NCBI RefSeq assembly: GCF_037975245.1
Contig: NC_092578.1
Span: forward strand, 9,592,359-9,656,358
Length of the DNA: 64,000 nt
From: Apostichopus japonicus
Lineage: Eukaryota; Echinodermata; Holothuroidea; Aspidochirotida; Stichopodidae
Direction of reading: 5' to 3'
Positions 1-12,196 of this stretch are shown one piece after another; within the stretch, counting starts at the first letter, position 1; every line of letters begins with the position of its first letter. The notes beneath the pieces were generated by a model. That model was not told the origin of the DNA. It saw only the letters and a list, made by a program, of their open reading frames with translations, and made no database searches. The position numbers and the translations under genes were made by a program.

Positions 1-570
1 TGTATGTCTAGAACACTCCACCTTTGTTACTAGATAAATTCATGCTGGCTATATATACATTCATCTCACCTGGTAGGCCTAGGCATAACTATTTGAAGAA
101 AAAGTATTTTGTACATGTATCCCCTTATGATAAGATGTAAGATAATGTGGTAAAATTATGACTCCTAAGCAGCGTTTATAATTTCTTACACTTTACAAAT
201 TGGAGGGAAATTAGTGCTAACCCAAACGATGGTCGCGGGAAATCTTACAAGTGTATCACGTCATTTCTTTCGTTCACCATTATTTTTTTTTATTTCGGAC
301 CATAGTCTGAATGACGTGAAATGAAAAGTCGTCGGCCGGACATGCTTAAGAAATGCTCAAAACTATTAAACTGCTGGTCCTGCATCAGTATCTGGGTCGC
401 TTCAATCACATATTTCAACTGGTAAACGTCATTCATCAACGCTGTAGACAGCGAATGTAAACTCCACCCATATTCCCTTATATGGACGTTTACTACGAGC
501 TTCATTGACCATGGTTTTGACTTGGGGACACCCAGTCTAAATGGCGGGAAAAAGTTCAGCACATCGGTGT
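1..570. other. no gene recognised
   Basis: I see no gene, splice-bounded exon or repeat boundary here. The short open frames have no recognisable motif. Confidence 0.5.
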
Positions 571-790
571 CATGTCTTACTGGCGCGTATCCAGGGGGGG
601 TTGGGGGCGCGCCCCCCGGGGTAAGAAAAAGAGGGGAGAAAAAAAGAGAAGAAAAAAGGGAAAAAAGAGGGGGGAAAGAAAGGAGGAAGGAGAGGACGAA
701 AGGGAGAAGAAAAAGAAGAAAGAAAGAGAGAAAAGGGAGAAAAGGGAGAAAAGGGAGAAAAGGAGGGAGTAGAAGATAAACGCCAAGACA
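571..790. repeat. G-run/C-run element end followed by a purine tract
   Basis: A G run followed by a C run (about 590-622), of the sort seen at the ends of the hAT-type elements in this window, runs into about 150 bases that are almost only A and G (625-775). The apparent lysine/arginine-rich proteins read through this stretch are a composition artefact. No opposite terminus or target duplication was found. Confidence 0.6.
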
Positions 791-954
791 CCAGGAAGAG
801 AAGAGGAACAGTCATAATTACAGCGCTGATCACTATTATATACACAGCGTAGCCAGTGACGAATCGAGCATTACGGAGGGGGTGTGCGCCTCACCCTACC
901 CCTTACACCGACAACTCCATTTTTGATGTTTCCATTTTTCCTCTCTCACTAATG

Positions 955-973
955 TATATATATATATATATAT
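955..973. repeat. (TA)n microsatellite
   Basis: A short run of alternating T and A, about nine units. Confidence 0.9.
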
Positions 974-2510
974 GTACTATATATGGTCTATCATAATGCA
1001 TGTGTGTGTATGGACACCTTAATCAATTGTACAATTGTGCTATGAAACCAACTGTGGCTGGTCTCGAACTCGACCAAGTCGTCAGGGAACATGACGCATT
1101 TCGGTATTAGACCAGGATCTATATGCAAACTGCACTAGACCTATGTCCAACACTGCTATCCAGAGATAAAATGTTATACACTCCTACCTGAATGCTAATT
1201 GTTACACCAAACCTAGTACCGTAACTCATACAATGAATCTAAAAATAAATTCCGCATGCGATTGGATAATTGAGCAAATCTCCTGTGAATATCATGTAGT
1301 GGATCCAAGGGCGTATCATGGGCGGGGGGGGAGGGGGGACGGACGCACCCATCACTTCTTCAACCCTACGCCCCACCCCTCTAATCGCTTCCCGATGAGT
1401 TACGAAACTTAATTAATGACCTTCGCCCGTAGTACCAAGACCTTGACAAAATCCGGCAACACACCACTTCATCGATAACAAGTGATTGGGTTGTGTATTA
1501 GTGACGTCTAGAGGTCGTGCACTGACCTACATGGAATGAGACCACTCCTGACTTTGCAATTTCCCAAGATCAGGCCCCAAATAACCCCCAGGGCACTGTA
1601 CTGTATGGATATCTAGCAATATCTAGCGAACTGAAGGCAGATAGAGAATCGAAGCCTTCATTGTGTAATGAACTTGAAACTGTGCGTCTTTCGAAATGAA
1701 AAGAAAGTGGGGCAAAGTAGCGTAACTCCTATGGGCTCGGACCACGCTGAGCCGGTGGCCCCGACCAAATGGGGGCCCCCGCTATACTGATGCACAGAAA
1801 AAGGGTACCTCTTTGGATAGGGAGGGTCCGTTTTACTGGGAAAGAAAAACTCATACAAGACTAAACAAGAAACTAAACATATTTTCACGTGATACGAAAT
1901 ACGGACATCATGATCATGGGCTCATTGGGTATTAATGTCTGTATCAAGCTAGTTGTGTTATTTATTATTATAATGAAAACAAATTATATAATTTAAAACC
2001 CAATTCCAGCCAATTTTGTACTAAGTACAACATCGGGATATGATTTTTTGAAAAATTCTTAAACAATAACCCAACACCCCAGAGACTTGAAACTGATTCT
2101 TGAAAAAGAAGGCAGGGCTTTCATATAAATATAATAATAAAAGGACTAACAATAAAGATGCCTTCGGTGTATTTCAGCCAAAATTAGGCCTATGCTTTCG
2201 TTTGATTACTGCATTTGTACAGTAGTCTCCATTATACTCCATACAGTAAGGGGGCCCTTGCCCACCCCCCACCCCCTGGAAAATCAAAAATTAAAAAAAA
2301 GTTAAGCAATTGACATTTCAATGATTTCCCCCAACCAACAGTTCTCTAGTTATGTTCATTGCATACAGACCCATAATGCATTACACAAATTATTGAAAGT
2401 CAAAATCCTATCTCTAAGACATGAGATCTCAAAATAATCAATGTGTAAATGCAACTTGAATAAGAAATGCCTTTTCCGACGATCTAGGAGTATTTTTTGG
2501 TAAAAAAAAA

Positions 2511-2570
2511 TCGTACGCTCACCGCCGACTGATGGTGGCGCTCCGCTTAGATAGTATCCAGAGCCATATA
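2511..2570. repeat. dispersed repeat module GGTGGCGCTCCGCT, copy 1
   Basis: This shares a block of about 50 bases with 3453-3510, 19371-19420 and 38604-38655. The core is GTACGCT..CGCC..CC followed by GGTGGCGCTCCGCT. Two other copies lie inside hAT-type elements with target duplications, so this is probably the remnant of such an element. Confidence 0.7.
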
Positions 2571-3452
2571 TCTAAATATACGCCTCTGATAGTATCAAGT
2601 GGTGTGTTACACCTATATGACCTACCGATCCCCCCTGTGTAAACATATCTGCGAATGCCCTTGCTTGGACCTCCTGATAGGGGGCCCCATTGAACCAGGA
2701 GCCCCCACCCCCAGGCTCATCGTTACTCCACTGGTGGAGCATTGCACAATAAACAGATAATAGTTATTTAATCTCATTTCAATTATTCAAATTTTTAAAG
2801 CAAACAGCAGATATCACATCATATCAGCGAGCATGACTGAAAGGCGTTCTGGGATGAACAGCCTCCAAACTGTCTATTTGTGTAGTGTTCGGTTTTGTTC
2901 GGTATTTTTTCATGTCCTTCAACAAAGTTTTATAGTAGCCGTTATAAGAGGTTTTAAAATTTGTACACCAATAAATTAACTGTGGCTGAATTTTCGAAAA
3001 ATTCCCTGACCACTATTCTTCATCATACTTCCCTCTACTCGTGCAATTTTGACCGGTCTGTTAGGGGTTGAAGGAGGTTTTTCTATATTAGTTGTCCATA
3101 GATGAAATTTTGTGCAACATTATGGGTATGTTTTGAAGTGAATTTATTGACGAGAATTGTGAATTTTCAAATTCTGAAACAAATAATGGGCATAAAACCT
3201 TGAAAAGTGGGGCTTATGGGTATTGTGGGCCGCGACATAGAATCACCTACAAAAAGCAATGATCCACAGGAGATGCGATGAGGTCGAACATGATGTGTGA
3301 CTGGTGACAATCTTCAAAAAAGGTTATGGATGAAAAAAAAAACTTTTGGGAAAATCATTGGTTCTCAGGCAAAATTCTACATCTGGTTGGTCATTTCAAG
3401 CCGAGAAGTGCCATTTCCGGTGATCTGGGGAGTATCAAAACCATAAATTTTC

Positions 3453-3510
3453 TTGTACGCTGCGCGCCAACCGCTGGTGGCGCTCCGCTTTGATAGTAAT
3501 CTGTGCCCCC
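3453..3510. repeat. dispersed repeat module GGTGGCGCTCCGCT, copy 2
   Basis: Second copy of the module at 2511. The following sequence, up to a CCCCCCTGTATAAACATGT-like stretch, is also similar to the sequence after copy 1, so the shared repeat extends for at least about 150 bases. Confidence 0.7.
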
Positions 3511-4429
3511 CGGGTTAGAAAATCCTGGAAACCCCCCTGTATAAACATGTTCCCACATCGGGCTACGTACACAGCAATAATTCTTAACGGTCAATTGTAA
3601 GTCTTGTCTTTTTAAGTTAGCAAACGTGTGCTGTGGCTCTTGTTTGACTGAATCCAGAATGCATGCATTCTAGTTATCCTTTTATTTTTACTTTGGTTTG
3701 TGATTTACAAATTTTTCTTTTATATAGCCTATTACATTGTAAAATTTACGGGCCTGATGAGTTAGTAACTAGGCTACGTGTTAATTGGGATATTATTTTC
3801 CTGATTATCGAAAAAATAGAAGCCAGTAAGCCTAGCTTAAGTTTTTCAGTTTGTACTTTATTTGGCTGACCATTCTGCCGTAGCCTTTCTCTCGATTACG
3901 CATACAGATGTCTCGGTACACTGGAGCGTTGCGGCAGGTCCCATCAAGTTTCGACATATTATTTGCGTCGCACCAATGCCAAGCAATGCGAATACTTCAT
4001 CGTCGAACTGCATACTTCGCTCAGTCTACTTCTGCGACATCTTGTACAGGAAAATATCGATCATAATAATAATTGCCTAAATTCTCACTGCATCGGTCCT
4101 TTGTACACACAACCAATTTGAGAATAGACACAGTTCATGTCGATACAGAAATAAGCAAGCTGCGGAAACCACAACTGATAAAATCCATCGTATCTTTAAC
4201 ACACCAAGGCAATTGTTTATTTACATTTGTCAACGTTTACCCGGCTAAGCTGTCCTAACCCCACCTCTCATGAGGGGCTTGATAAAGCTCTGGCTTGCCC
4301 CGTTCCCACGCAGTAAAAGGGTGGATCAACTTGCCCTCCTCTCAATAGGTCGATCAAGAGTGAAGCAAGCCTGCATTCGTGGGAACAGGCATGGAGTGGT
4401 TTCTAGGCACACGGGTCGTCTCTGCAGTC

Positions 4430-4927
4430 TTCGTGGCCTTCAGCGTCCCCGAGGTAGACCTATTCGCGTCCGCCCTTCATTTCCAGTTTCCGGTTTCTTC
4501 TTTTCGATCCCTGGGCCTCCTGGTCCGTGCCATGGCTTTGAAGAGGCCACAGCTTAGGTGCCTGGTCCCTTCTTGGGACACGAAGGCGGTTCTAGACCTC
4601 CTGGCTTCGCCTTCCTTTGAGCCCATGTCTTCTTGTCCTTTGTTGGAGTTATTTATGAAGACAGCCTTCCTTCTCGCGGCAGCATCGGCTCAACGTAGGA
4701 GCGCCCTTCACGTGCTGTCGGTGCTGCCAGGACACATGAGATTTGAACCGCATGGGGTGCGTTCTGGTCCCAGACCCGTCCTGCCTGTCGGAGACCCAGA
4801 CAGCGGACTTCTTACCGGTGCCTATCTTCTTAGCTTCTATAAATACCTTCTCTTCCATCGCAGAGGATAAGGTATGGTGCCCCGTCTGCTCTTTGAAGTG
4901 GTACCTCCCTGCGGGGTTCATGTACAT
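4430..4927 (+). pseudogene. DIRS-type retroelement relic: RNase H edge and tyrosine recombinase
   Basis: The plus-strand translation contains PEVDLFAS (about 4448-4472), typical of the RNase H/linker region of DIRS-like elements. It is followed by a tyrosine-recombinase N-terminal pattern, with VPSWDTKAVLDLL, then FEPM, then MKTAFLLAAASAQRRSALH (to about 4720). At about 4735 the frame shifts. The family pattern resumes in another frame as SETQTADFLPVP...IAEDKVWCPVCSLKWYL, ending near 4925. The order and wording match DIRS/Ngaro-type recombinases, but the catalytic C-terminal half (HxxR and Tyr) is missing and the reading frame is broken. It is a dead, truncated fragment just left of duplicated copy A. 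No inverted or split terminal repeats were found around it. Confidence 0.8.
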
Positions 4928-5558
4928 CTCTCTTGTAATTGTCCTATATCAGTCTTCTTCAATACTGTCAAATAGTGGCATACAGGGTTTCTTCCAAGGT
5001 TATGATATGTTTTAACTAGCCAATAAACTTCAGAGATAGAAGGCCAATCCTGTTGTCCTTCTCCTCAAATAATTGTAAGCCAATCAAACTGTCCCTTGCA
5101 GCTGTTGCTTTAAGCATCTAACAGGCTAAACAATACATATTTTCTAAAACAAAGATTATGTGAAAGTTGATACAGTGCAGACAGGTGTAAGGCCAACTGA
5201 GATGCATTCTGTTTGTCCTTCAGATAGCACACTGTGAGCAATCCTACATCTCACCCTTCCCCCCCCCCCAACCCCAACCCTATCCCTCCCCAACTTCCAC
5301 CCTCTTTTTACTATAGTTTGGGTATACTGGCTATAATGGGTCATTAGTTATGCAGACTGACAAAATTAACTGAAGAGATGCTGTTGACATAACAAACTTT
5401 GGTTTCTTTGCTAATGACTACTTACTTTATGATGTACAAAACTCCTTTGTGCCAACACACCCAAGGCAATTTAAGACAACAAACTGCATATTCGTGGTTG
5501 CTATCATCTCCCTTAACTTAGAAAAAATTCAGCTTGCGAAGCAGCTCCCGATTCTTAC

Positions 5559-5727
5559 CATTTTCGGGTGGTTCCTCTTCCCAAGGGACCCTTTGATCAA
5601 GGCTTCGGGAGTAACCACTGGAAGCGAATCCACTGTCCACTGGTTCTTCAACACCCATACCGTCACTGTCTGGATGATTCGAACAGTCCATACTCTCCAC
5701 CGAGGAAGTTTCACTTCTGGGACAGAA
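5559..5727 (-). pseudogene. duplicated gene copy A, fourth exon (last one present)
   Basis: Minus-strand exon with a strong acceptor (TTTCTGGTGTCATAG) and donor (ATG|GTAAGAAT). It is 169 nt, phase 0 in and phase 1 out, and fully open. The peptide is serine- and acid-rich, with SSVESMDCSNHPDSDG and PWEEEPPEN. It differs from copy B (43107-42939) by only a few residues. In B the phase-1 end joins the terminal exon at 41111. No equivalent exists left of 5258, so here the gene is cut by the duplication breakpoint. If the donor is not used, the frame reads through GKNRELLRKLNFF to a stop, which could provide an alternative C-terminus. Function unknown. Confidence 0.6.
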
Positions 5728-7103
5728 CTATGACACCAGAAAGCAAAACCAAATTAGTGATTCCTTCCCAGATTACACACAAGATCATTTTATGTAAACT
5801 GCAAACAAGCTTCTAATACTTAACAAGGTGGATGCACAAACAAAGTATGAAATGCATTAAAGTTGGAGTTTATTCTGATAGCAACATTTTCACACTATGA
5901 CCTCTGTCTTCCTCAAATAACATTTTATCTCCACAGAAAACAAGGCTCTTGTAATCAATAAGGTGGATCCACAACTTAAGTATGAAGTTTATCCAAGCTT
6001 TACTCTTTGAGTTATTACGTTTATAAGAATTTCAGGCTTTGACCTATGTTGACCTGAAAATGACCTATAAACTCAATAGGGTTCTTAATCTTAAATGAAC
6101 TCTAACCTCCACAAAAACTAATAGGATTCTTCTGCTCAATATAAGGTGCATCCACACACCAAGTATGAGTTCACCCACCATACAGTTTTGAGTTATCATT
6201 TTTACAACGTTTTCATACTTTGACCTTTGCTGATCTCAAATGACTCTCACCTCCACAGAAAATAACAGGATTCTTCTACTCAATATGGTGCATTTACATA
6301 TCAAATATTAAGTTCACCCATAATATCATTTTGAGTTATTATGTTTACAGAGTTTTCAAACATTTCTGCTGACCTTAAATGACCTTTGACCTCCAAAACG
6401 ATAGTATAGGATTCCTACACTCTACCCATAAGGTGCATCTACATTCCAATTTTAAAGTTCACCCACCATATAGTTTCAGGTTATCGTGTTTACAGCCCAA
6501 GGCATCATCCACACATACACACAATCACCACAACAAGGAATCAAAATGGGGTGAAGCTTCAGCACAATGTTGTCTAATAAATGAATAGTTCTCCTCAAAT
6601 CATAATATGGTCCCACAATTTGCTATGTGTAAAGCCAGCCCTCCACTGCCTCACTGACGGTACCTGACAACTCAAACCCACATTGCGATATGATATATTG
6701 TCAAGTGAGCAAACAGCATCAACCATATAAGGCAGACCTAGAGATACTTTACAACATTGTAGGCCTATAGCAGACAGCATATAATGGGCACTGTACAGTA
6801 CATCACCCATATCTTAATGTCTGACATCTTTGGTCAAAGGAGCACTATTGACAACTAAAACTTTCAAGGCATTGTGTTTGTAATCCTGAGTTTTTTTCAA
6901 TTTGTGAATAGTTTGTTCAATGTTGTGGAATTAGTACGGTTTCATTCCATATTTTTAATGCAGCAAGAACAGTAGGAGTGCTACTATAAATAATCAATAA
7001 ACTATAAACTATATCCTCCATAAACCCACCGGAAGCAGAGAAAGCCAGCTTTCCATTCAATTTAAACATAAATGACAAACTAACGGGCAAAACAAAATGT
7101 CAC

Positions 7104-7329
7104 CTTTTCTTTTACAGACTTCAAAAAATCGCTCAAAAATGGTATGTCTTGTTCCACCAGAAGGGTTACCAATGAGGGATGTTCTTTCAAAAAAGACGCC
7201 AAGTTGCAATAGACCCACGTCTTCCACTTCATGTCTGTGATGTATGCAGGAGTCGTGTCCATACCTTGGTGTTGATATTTGTACAGGACTGGACCAATTT
7301 TTATTTTGAATGCAATAAGGTCTGGAGCA
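7104..7329 (-). pseudogene. duplicated gene copy A, exon equivalent to B exon 3
   Basis: Acceptor TTTCTATAG|T and donor AAAAG|GTGACA are the same as in copy B. The exon is 226 nt (1 + 75 codons), open, phase 2 in and phase 0 out, so it joins exon 4 in frame. It shares GMDTTPAYI, EHPSL and LVEQ..IPFLS with B. It lacks seven codons near the 5' side and carries many amino-acid changes, including TWDYPNLAS to TWVYCNLAS and CLEEHPS to FLKEHPS. The open frame survives although this copy lacks a 3' end. Divergence without stop codons fits either recent decay or relaxed function. Confidence 0.6.
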
Positions 7330-7364
7330 CTATAGAAAGAATTGAAAGATAGTTTAGTGCTTAG

Positions 7365-8361
7365 TAGTGTTTACACGGGCCCAAAAACCGGGAGCTGGGT
7401 ACCCGAGAGCCATTACCCGTCGGGTATCCGGGTAACCGGAAAAAAATTGTTTACCCTTGTGTATCACGATTTTTAAGAAATTACATATTGAATGCTATAA
7501 TAAATGAATTATATTCTCTACTGACAATGTTTTCATGTTCAAATATGTAGGTGTAAGATAAGGTATAAAACCTTCCTCAATAATTTCTATTTGCTTTTGT
7601 TTCTTTCATTAACTTCATATAATTCACATTAATACTAACATAGCACTGCCGCCGCTGTTTATGCTTGCTCTCCACATCTATTGGATCAGACCATATAAAT
7701 ATCCAATTTAGCTCAGTTGTTACTACTACTATCTATTATGCAGGCCCAGGGTTCCCATTAGCCACGAGATTGCGCGATTCGCACAATTTGATCGCATTTG
7801 GAATAAACGATTAGTAAAAAGCCACTTGCGATCATTATTTTTTAGTTATACCGTCTATAAACCATAAACATCTCGTAAAATTCCTTGTCAGCCTTTCCTT
7901 CTATGAAAGAAACGAATGAATAAATAATAATTTCTTCCACATGGTAGCCTAAGACTACACTAGGTCAATGAGAAATCTAGCTAAGCCTAACCATCTGTTT
8001 ATTTGCTGAAATTGTGACGCAGTTATAAGATATCCATGGAATACTTTCATTATTGCTGTTACGTTCGACCACATGGTTGCCTAACACCACACTAAGTCAA
8101 TGGGGTAATCTAGCCTAGCCATCTGTTTATTAGCTGAAATTGTGACGCAGTTATAATATATCCATGGAAAACTTTCGTTATTGCTGTTATCTTCGACCAT
8201 GTGGTAGCCTAAAACCACACTAAGTCAATGGGAAATCTGCCTAACCATCCGTTTGCAATTTTTTTTTAAAACAATCACACTTTGCGTAGGATTTGGGTAA
8301 TATATAAGGAACCGGTAGTATCGCGTCGGGTGGGTACCCGGATAACCCACGGCAAACACTA
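7365..8361. mobile_element. hAT-type non-autonomous element, TSD GTGCTTAG
   Basis: Absent at the equivalent place in copy B. Flanked by an exact 8-bp duplication GTGCTTAG (7357-7364 and 8362-8369). The ends are TAGTGTTTACACGGGC and, inverted, TAGTGTTTGCCGTGGG. The subterminal parts are rich in GGGTACCCGG. The right half (about 7935-8250) holds about 2.5 tandem copies of a roughly 140-bp unit. No transposase is visible. The element sits in the intron before exon 3 of gene copy A. Confidence 0.9.
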
Positions 8362-8739
8362 GTGCTTAGCATACATTTATAACCGAAAGACCCTGAAAAT
8401 TATCATTAGGTTTACTACTGAGTGCTAATAACACCAACTACATAAAGATGTTGAGTAAGTTCACACAAAGGAAAGGAACATTAATCATACAAATATTCTT
8501 CACTGTGGACCTTTTGCTTTCCATTTGAACAGCTAGCAAATTTATGCACCAGAAAGATTTGTGATTCCTTGACGCATTTTGCAAAAGAACATTAAATAGT
8601 AACCAAAAATGCAGTGATTTCGATGATGTAACATGAGCTATTTTCTGCATGAATCTGACATAATGTATAGTGAGGGTGTACAACATACTAATACAGTGAA
8701 GAGCAGTGTGATGTGACAAACAATAAATTCACAATGACA

Positions 8740-10195
8740 CAGGCTGTCCTGAAAGGACCATTGACCACAACAACAAGCTTCTTGTACTAAATGTGTTAGA
8801 TACATCAACATACTAAATATGACATCAGTCCTTGTTGAAATATTGGGTAAAACATGGTTTCGCAATCTGACCCCTGGTGAACTCAAACGACCACAACATT
8901 AAGGCTTCTTGTACTCAATGTGGTACAATTACGTACCAAATATGCGATCTGTCCAAGCTTCCCTTGCGATATTATGTTTAGGAAGATGTGTTAGTGTGGA
9001 GAGACAGGTAAGAGGGGAGTGTAGTAAAATGTTTGGCATTTGTTGACTTCAAATGACCTTTGACCTCCACCAAAAGCAATAATAGGCTCCTTAAATTTAA
9101 TATGGTACATCTACAAGCCAAATATGAGATCTGTCCTTTCTTGCAATATCATGTTTACAAGGTTGTCACGATTTGACCTGCTGTCCCCAAATGACCTTTG
9201 ACCTACACCAAAAACATTAGGCTTCCCGCTTCCTGTTCTCAATGTGGTACGTCTACACACTAAATATGAATTGGTCCGACCTTCCCTTCTTGAGATATTC
9301 TGTTTACAAGGTTTTCAAAATTTGACCTCTGGTGACCCAAAAGATCATAGACCTCCACCAAAAACAATCTAGGCTTGTACTCAATGGGGTACGTCTAAAC
9401 AGTACACTAAATATGAGGTCTACCCATGCTTCCCCTCTTGAGATTTCAGGTTTACAATGTTTCCACAATTTGACCCGTGGTGACCCCAATGACCTTTGAC
9501 CTCCACCATGAACAATAGGCTTCTTGTACTCAATGTGGTACGTCTACACATTAAAGTTAGGTCTGCCCATGCTTCCCTTCTTGAGATGTTGTGTGTACAA
9601 GGATTCCACATTTTGACCCCTGGTGACCTCAATTGACCTTTGACCTCCACAGAAAACAATAGGCTTCTTGTGCTCAATGTGGTACATTTACACACTAAAC
9701 ATGAGGTCTGCCTGAGCTTCCATTATTGAGATATTGTGTTTACAAGGTTTTGACAATTTGACCCCTAGTGACCCTAAATGACCATTGACCTCCACACAAA
9801 ACACAAGGCTTCTTGTATGTAATGTGGTACGTCTACACACTCATGAGGTTTGCCCAACCTTCCTGTCTTGAGATATCGTGTTTACAAGGTTTTCACAATT
9901 TGACCCCTAGTGACCCTAAATGATCTTTGACCTCCACAGAAAACAATAGCCTTCTTGTGCTCCTTGTGGGGTGTTTACACACAAAATATGATGTCTGCCC
10001 AATTTCCCTAAGTCTTGAGATATTGTGTTTACAAGGTTTCCACATTTTGACCCCTGGTGACGCCAAATGACCTTTGACCTCCACAGAAAACAATAGGCTT
10101 CTTGTACTCAATGTGGTACTGTACATCTACACATCAAACATGAACTTGGTCCAAATTTCCCTTCTTGAGATATCGTGTTTATAAACTGGGCATCA
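8740..10195. repeat. tandem array of ~144-bp units carrying nuclear-receptor-like DR1 words
   Basis: About ten imperfect units of 138-155 bp. Each reads roughly TTTGACC..TGGTGACC..AAATGACCTTTGACCTCCAC, then AACAATAGGCTTCTTGTACT, then a TTGAGATAT.GTGTTTACAAGG segment. The word TGACCTTTGACCT is exact at 9054, 9192, 9490, 9634 and 10068. Diverged single units occur at 6150-6480, 13080-13450 and in copy B. The array itself is missing from copy B. No coding content. Confidence 0.9.
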
Positions 10196-10851
10196 CAAAC
10201 GCACACACACACGCACACAAATCGCACACATCGCCATCATGATTGCAAAGGTTACGATATTCATCGAAACCAAAAATTAAGACGAGTTTTTAAAGCGTTG
10301 ACCATTGCTGACTTCATGTGATCAGGAAAGTTCTTGCACAAATGCAGACCTACCTATCAATTACTAAGTTCATTCAAGGTTTACTTTGGCAGACTTCTGG
10401 TGGCCTCAAATAACCTTTGACCTCGACCAACTTCAATAGTCTTGTACGCACCATCGGTGATCTATATACCGACTATGAACCAAGTTCAGCCTGGATGTAC
10501 CATTTGAGTTATTGTGTTTACAATGTCCTCAATTGACCTCAACTGAAATTTGACCTCCACCAATATTGATTGTGTGTTTGTACTAACCAAGAGGGATTTA
10601 TGAACAAATTTCATCCAAGCTTTTACTTTTTGAGTTATCATGTCTCTCTTTTGACCTTCCCAGAAAATAAATAGGGTTCTTGTACAGTTGTACTCAAGAA
10701 AGAGTATCCACACACTAAGTATGAAGTTAATCCACCACATATTGAGTTGCAGCGCTTACACGCCAAGGCATCACACATGCACAGGCCCACGCCACCATCA
10801 TCTCATCTATAGATTTCCTTTGCCCTTGGCAAGGATATATAACAACAGGCC

Positions 10852-11633
10852 GCGAAATTTTTTTCCCAGCGCGGTAAAGGCCAAGATTAGCATACCTCGC
10901 TCCCATTGGCTGGGGTCCGTATACATAAGATTCATTACAATATCAACTAGCAGCTGCTGCACTGAATCGCTCATCACATACCACATTTCAGATTATATAA
11001 TATTAGAGGGTAATAATTTTGAAAATCAAATCAATGTCTATGCTCAAAATTAAGAGTCTATCAGTTTAAAGTTTAAAAGCATCTCAAGTAAATAGTCAAC
11101 CAGAAACGGTCAAGCTGTCCAATGTTTTTAAGCAGTTTTGAAGCAAGCAAACGCATGGTACTTATCTGCGTACATTGCCATCGCAGAACTCTGTACAGCA
11201 AGTTCCACCATCACTTCGAAGCTACACCCTTGTCAAAACTAACTTATTCAATTAATTGGCTTTTCAGTTTTGGATCATCAACCAAAGTAATCCTTACCTT
11301 CAAAGAAGGACAGTCATCTACAATGAGACGTGTACACTCACAGTCCATGGTCGCAATATTGTTTTACGGACTTATGGATGTAAATGTACACAAACAAGTC
11401 CGCGCAAAAGCAAAGAAAAATCATCTAAACACATTTTTCAACAAAGTTGTCTGAAGACAGTCGCCAGTTCATAAAGTGCGTGTATGCGAATCACGATCCA
11501 CTGCGTTGCACATGTATGTTCATGTACATACACACACGCATAGCGTAAGCAAGAACTTCCCAAAAGTGCAAGACCCAGCCAATGAGAAGCGAGGTATGCA
11601 AATGATTTACCGCGCTGGGAAAAAAATCTCGCG
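10852..11633. mobile_element. hAT-type MITE with long terminal repeats, TSD AACAGGCC
   Basis: Exact 8-bp duplication AACAGGCC (10844-10851, 11634-11641); copy B has the uninterrupted site. The inverted termini extend about 65 bases with interruptions, sharing TTTTTTTCCCAGCGCGGTAAA and CATACCTCGCT..CATTGGCTGG. There is no transposase. The internal open frames (11122-11454) show no motif. Confidence 0.9.
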
Positions 11634-11870
11634 AACAGGCCATCACAGTTGAAGTAAGGAATTCATGTAAAGATTGCATGTATAAGGATTGCCCCATAAT
11701 TTGGGTTGTTGTCATCCATGAGTAAAATGAATGTGTGATGAATGAGTACCTTTTGTAGGTTCTGACCATTGTGGGACAAGGTGGACACAGTTTGGGTGTG
11801 GACTAGTGTCAAATATGTCAAATGGTACAGTAAGAAGGACGTAACACTGCATCAATCTTCATTTACATAC

Positions 11871-12109
11871 CTTTTGGGCTGAGTCGCCCTGTACCCTTCT
11901 ACTTCCTCTTCATGTAGGTCAGACCCACCACTACTGTCATCCTCAATGGCTGCAGAAATCGCAACTGTCATCGGGTCTTTTGGAGCCACATGATTCACCA
12001 AAGATAAGTATTCAAACATGCATGGGGTGTGAGGGTCAGCGTTGAGTACAAGCTCAACAGAGTCTGCATCAGGAGTTGGAGAGGCAATGATCTTCAATTC
12101 CATGATGTC
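11871..12109 (-). pseudogene. duplicated gene copy A, fused exons 1 and 2
   Basis: One exon (acceptor GTTATAG|GAC, donor AAAAG|GTATGT; 239 nt, phase 0 to 2) replaces two exons of copy B. Its start aligns with B exon 1 (MELKIIAS versus MKRVSFSS; NADPHTPCMFEYLSL versus TADPHSPCVYDYFTL). Its end aligns with B exon 2 (AAIEDDSSGGSDLHE and QPK). Everything between, including DRLAAYLNHLMTDVIP, the intron and the start of exon 2, is gone, as is a second in-frame stretch after SDLHE. The frame is nevertheless kept. The parsimonious reading is a genomic deletion running from inside exon 1 to inside exon 2. Confidence 0.6.
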
Positions 12110-12196
12110 CTATAACAACAAAACACAAAAGTAATATAACAAAGTAACAAAATGTTGTGAAGATTTTAGAGACATTGTGGCAGTTTAAAAAGAGGT

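Larger units (their letters stand above)
980..4260. other. repeat-rich stretch without a recognised gene
   Basis: No gene recognised. Isolated hAT-like termini appear near 853 (CAGTGACGAATCGAGC), 1304 (CAAGGGCGTATCATGGG) and, reversed, near 2732 (...CGTTACTCCACTG), but I could not pair them or find matching 8-bp duplications. They are probably eroded or truncated copies. Confidence 0.4.

Noticed and set aside
522-845. Lys/Arg-rich and Phe/Ser-rich open frames
   Set aside because: They read through a purine-only tract on both strands; composition artefact.
1304-2732. hAT-like termini as the two ends of one element
   Set aside because: The ends differ in sequence and the 8-bp flanks (AGTGGATC and GTGGAGCA) do not match.
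5449-5733. Plus-strand open frame of 94 codons, repeated at 42781-43113
   Set aside because: It is the antisense of the minus-strand exon 4, which has strong splice sites.
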